In this document: piece by piece, positions 36,358 to 38,044 of the stretch
Numbering within the stretch: the first letter of the stretch is position 1
How the letters are laid out: each line of letters starts with the position of its first letter
Source of the DNA: Elusimicrobiota bacterium
GTDB taxonomy: Bacteria; CAYTYR01; UBA6262
Reading direction: 5' to 3'
Length of the DNA: 38,044 nucleotides
Assembly: GCA_003153935.1 (NCBI GenBank)
Contig: PMCA01000029.1
Coordinates: 1 to 38,044, forward strand
Made by a program: the position numbers and the translations under genes
The notes under the pieces: generated by a model
The model's input: the letters and a program-made list of their open reading frames with translations, nothing else
Database searches by the model: none
Told to the model about the DNA's origin: nothing

Positions 36358-37518
36358 ATGTCATTTTTTATCGGCAGGGACAGGGAAGCAAGAAAAGCCT
36401 ATGGCTTCGATGATGTGGCCTTAGTGCCCGGATTACTTACAATTAATCCCAATGAAGTCGATGTCAGCTGGAAAATACGGGACCTGAAATTCAGCATCCC
36501 CATCATCGCCAGCGCGATGGACGGGGTAGTCGACGTCAAGTTCGCTATCGAGATGGGCCGTTTGGGCGGCCTGGCGGTGCTGAATCTGGAAGGTATACAG
36601 ACCCGTTATGAAAACCCGGACGAAATAGTAGAACAGATAGTTGGGGCGGCGCCCGGAGACGCGACCAAGATCATCCAGAGCATATACAAGGAACCGATCA
36701 AGGAAGAGTTGATCGCCAAGAGGATCAAAGAGATCAAGAAAGCCAAAGTTCCCTGCGCCGTATCGGCCATTCCCAAACGGGCGGAGCGCTTCGGCAAGAT
36801 CGCCCAGGAAGCGGGCGCTGATCTTTTCGTGGTCCAGGCCACCGTGACCACGGTACACCATGTTTCCAGCGAATACCAGGAAGTCAATTTTGCCAAGATG
36901 TGCAAAGAGATGAAACTACCGGTGTTAATCGGTAATTGCGTAACCTACGATGTGGCCCTGGAACTGATGGAAACCGGCATCGAGGGCTTGCTGGTCGGCA
37001 TCGGGCCGGGAGCGGCCTGCACTACCAGAGGCGTATTAGGCATCGGCGTTCCGCAGATAACTGCCACCGTTGATTGCGCGGCTGCGCGTGATTTCTTCTA
37101 TAAAAAGACGGGTAAGTATGTTGCTATCATCACTGACGGCGGAATGAGCTACAGCGGCGATATCTGCAAGGCCTTTGCCGCCGGTACTGACGCAGTCATG
37201 ATCGGCTCTTCACTGGCCAGGTCGATCGAAGCCCCGGGCAAAGGGTTCCATTGGGGCATGGCCACGCCGGACAGGTATTTACCGCGCGGCACCAGGATCC
37301 AGGTAGATACCTCAGGCACCCTACAGGAAATATTGCTGGGACCGGCCAAGATCGACAATGGCAGCCAAAACCTGGTCGGAGCTTTGCGCACCAGCATGGC
37401 TTCATTGGGCGCCAAGAATATTAAAGAAATGCAGCTGGTAGAGATAATCATCGCTCCTGATTTCAAACATGAAGGCAAGCAATTCCAAAAAGCCCAGAAA
37501 ATAGGCATGGGCAAATAG
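36358..37518 (+). CDS. guaB3: GuaB3-type IMP dehydrogenase-family protein
   Basis: A 386 aa protein of the IMP dehydrogenase/GMP reductase superfamily without the CBS domain pair of classical GuaB. FDDVALVPG starts the barrel, SAMDGVVD follows, and the catalytic loop GIGPGAACTTRG gives C221; DGGMSYSGDICKAFAAGTDAVMIGS binds nucleotide phosphate. The length and loop match the GuaB3 group found in cyanobacteria and actinobacteria. guaA begins 14 nt downstream, favouring an IMP dehydrogenase role in GMP synthesis over GMP reduction. TGGAGGAG precedes the ATG. Confidence 0.85.
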   Translation: MSFFIGRDREARKAYGFDDVALVPGLLTINPNEVDVSWKIRDLKFSIPIIASAMDGVVDVKFAIEMGRLGGLAVLNLEGIQTRYENPDEIVEQIVGAAPGDATKIIQSIYKEPIKEELIAKRIKEIKKAKVPCAVSAIPKRAERFGKIAQEAGADLFVVQATVTTVHHVSSEYQEVNFAKMCKEMKLPVLIGNCVTYDVALELMETGIEGLLVGIGPGAACTTRGVLGIGVPQITATVDCAAARDFFYKKTGKYVAIITDGGMSYSGDICKAFAAGTDAVMIGSSLARSIEAPGKGFHWGMATPDRYLPRGTRIQVDTSGTLQEILLGPAKIDNGSQNLVGALRTSMASLGAKNIKEMQLVEIIIAPDFKHEGKQFQKAQKIGMGK

Positions 37519-37532
37519 GGGAATAAAGGAAC

Positions 37533-38044
37533 ATGATAATCATACTGGATTTCGGGTCGCAGTACACGCAACTGATCGCCCGGCGCGTCAGGGAGCAGAA
37601 TGTCTATTGCGAGATCCTGCCTTTTAACACTCCCCTGATCGAGTTACGGGCTAAAGATCCCAAGGGTTTCATATTAAGCGGCGGCCCATCCAGCGTGTAC
37701 GCCAAGGGCGCGCCTATTCCTGACAAACGGATCTTTGAGCTGGGTGTGCCGGTATTAGGTATCTGTTACGGCATGCAGCTTATCGCGCACCTCCTTGGTG
37801 GCAAAGTGGATAAATCCGCCCATCGTGAATACGGAGCGGCCCAGCTGTTCATCGACCGGCAGACTGACCTTTTTTACGGATTGGATAAGACCCAGAAGGT
37901 ATGGATGAGCCACGGCGACCGGCTGGTGAAACTGCCTCCCAATTACATAGAGATAGCCCACACTGCCAACTCGCCAACGGCTACGGTTTACGACCCGCTT
38001 AACCGGATATTCGGAGTACAGTTCCATCCCGAAGTGGTGCATAC
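37533..38044 (+). CDS. guaA: GMP synthase (GuaA), N-terminal glutaminase part, cut by window end
   Basis: Last enzyme of GMP synthesis, converting XMP to GMP with glutamine nitrogen. The 170 visible codons are the class I glutamine amidotransferase domain: LDFGSQYTQLIARRVRE at the N-terminus, ILSGGPSSVY, the nucleophile cysteine in GICYGMQLIAH, and the FHPEV catalytic histidine and glutamate near the end. The gene continues past 38044, so the ATP-binding and dimerisation domains are not visible. It directly follows the IMP dehydrogenase-like gene. Confidence 0.94.
   Translation, partial: MIIILDFGSQYTQLIARRVREQNVYCEILPFNTPLIELRAKDPKGFILSGGPSSVYAKGAPIPDKRIFELGVPVLGICYGMQLIAHLLGGKVDKSAHREYGAAQLFIDRQTDLFYGLDKTQKVWMSHGDRLVKLPPNYIEIAHTANSPTATVYDPLNRIFGVQFHPEVVH

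Overview
The window is a gene-dense stretch of a bacterial chromosome. Every gene except one (a LysE-type exporter) lies on the + strand, intergenic gaps are short, and many neighbours overlap by 1-14 nt. The gene set points to a strict anaerobe: a class III (oxygen-sensitive, glycyl-radical) ribonucleotide reductase, a ferredoxin-dependent 2-oxoacid oxidoreductase, a ferredoxin:disulfide-reductase-like protein, rubredoxin-type domains and two radical-SAM activases. Lipoprotein and signal-peptide genes and type IV prepilin-like proteins suggest a diderm cell, but that is inference. I cannot name the lineage from sequence alone; an uncultivated anaerobic phylum is plausible.

Layout. 1-141: GC-rich, structured leader with no recognised gene. 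142-4370: riboflavin and housekeeping genes (ribBA, ribH, a hairpin repeat, nusB, ligA). 4370-10162: an aromatic 2-oxoacid module (iorA, iorB, then paaK-like, ACT, paaK-like, ACT, small membrane protein), closed by an intrinsic terminator at 10243-10272. 10296-12131: HEAT-repeat protein, LysE-type exporter on the minus strand, exported DUF4412-like protein. 12160-16694: a good promoter followed by three prepilin/PilX-like genes and a HAMP protein without an output domain. 16698-17635: a redox trio of variant rubredoxin, glutaredoxin-like protein and an FTR-beta/rubredoxin fusion. 17636-24996: GH3 glycosidase, lipoprotein, small symporter partner plus Na+/solute symporter, exported cyclophilin, PAS-GGDEF-HD-GYP signalling protein. 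25011-29257: a compact operon of DUF362 ferredoxin, AmmeMemoRadiSam radical-SAM enzyme, Memo-AMMECR1 fusion and CcdA/DsbD-like membrane protein. 29280-31710: a solute-binding-fold protein lacking a signal peptide, an M50-like membrane protease, recX. 31729-38044: a deoxynucleotide/purine block (nrdR, redoxin, nrdG, nrdD, dut, guaB3-like, guaA cut by the window end).

How the genes may work together. IorAB with two PaaK-like ligases could interconvert arylpyruvates, aryl-acetyl-CoA and arylacetates, with the ACT proteins sensing aromatic amino acids. The FTR-like fusion and the redoxins could carry ferredoxin electrons to protein disulfides, possibly including NrdD. The best candidate for a poorly described system is the 25011-29257 operon. 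There the radical-SAM and Memo-AMMECR1 proteins both carry N-terminal export or anchor segments and sit beside a ferredoxin-type protein and a thiol-transporting membrane protein, suggesting a membrane-associated redox or modification pathway.
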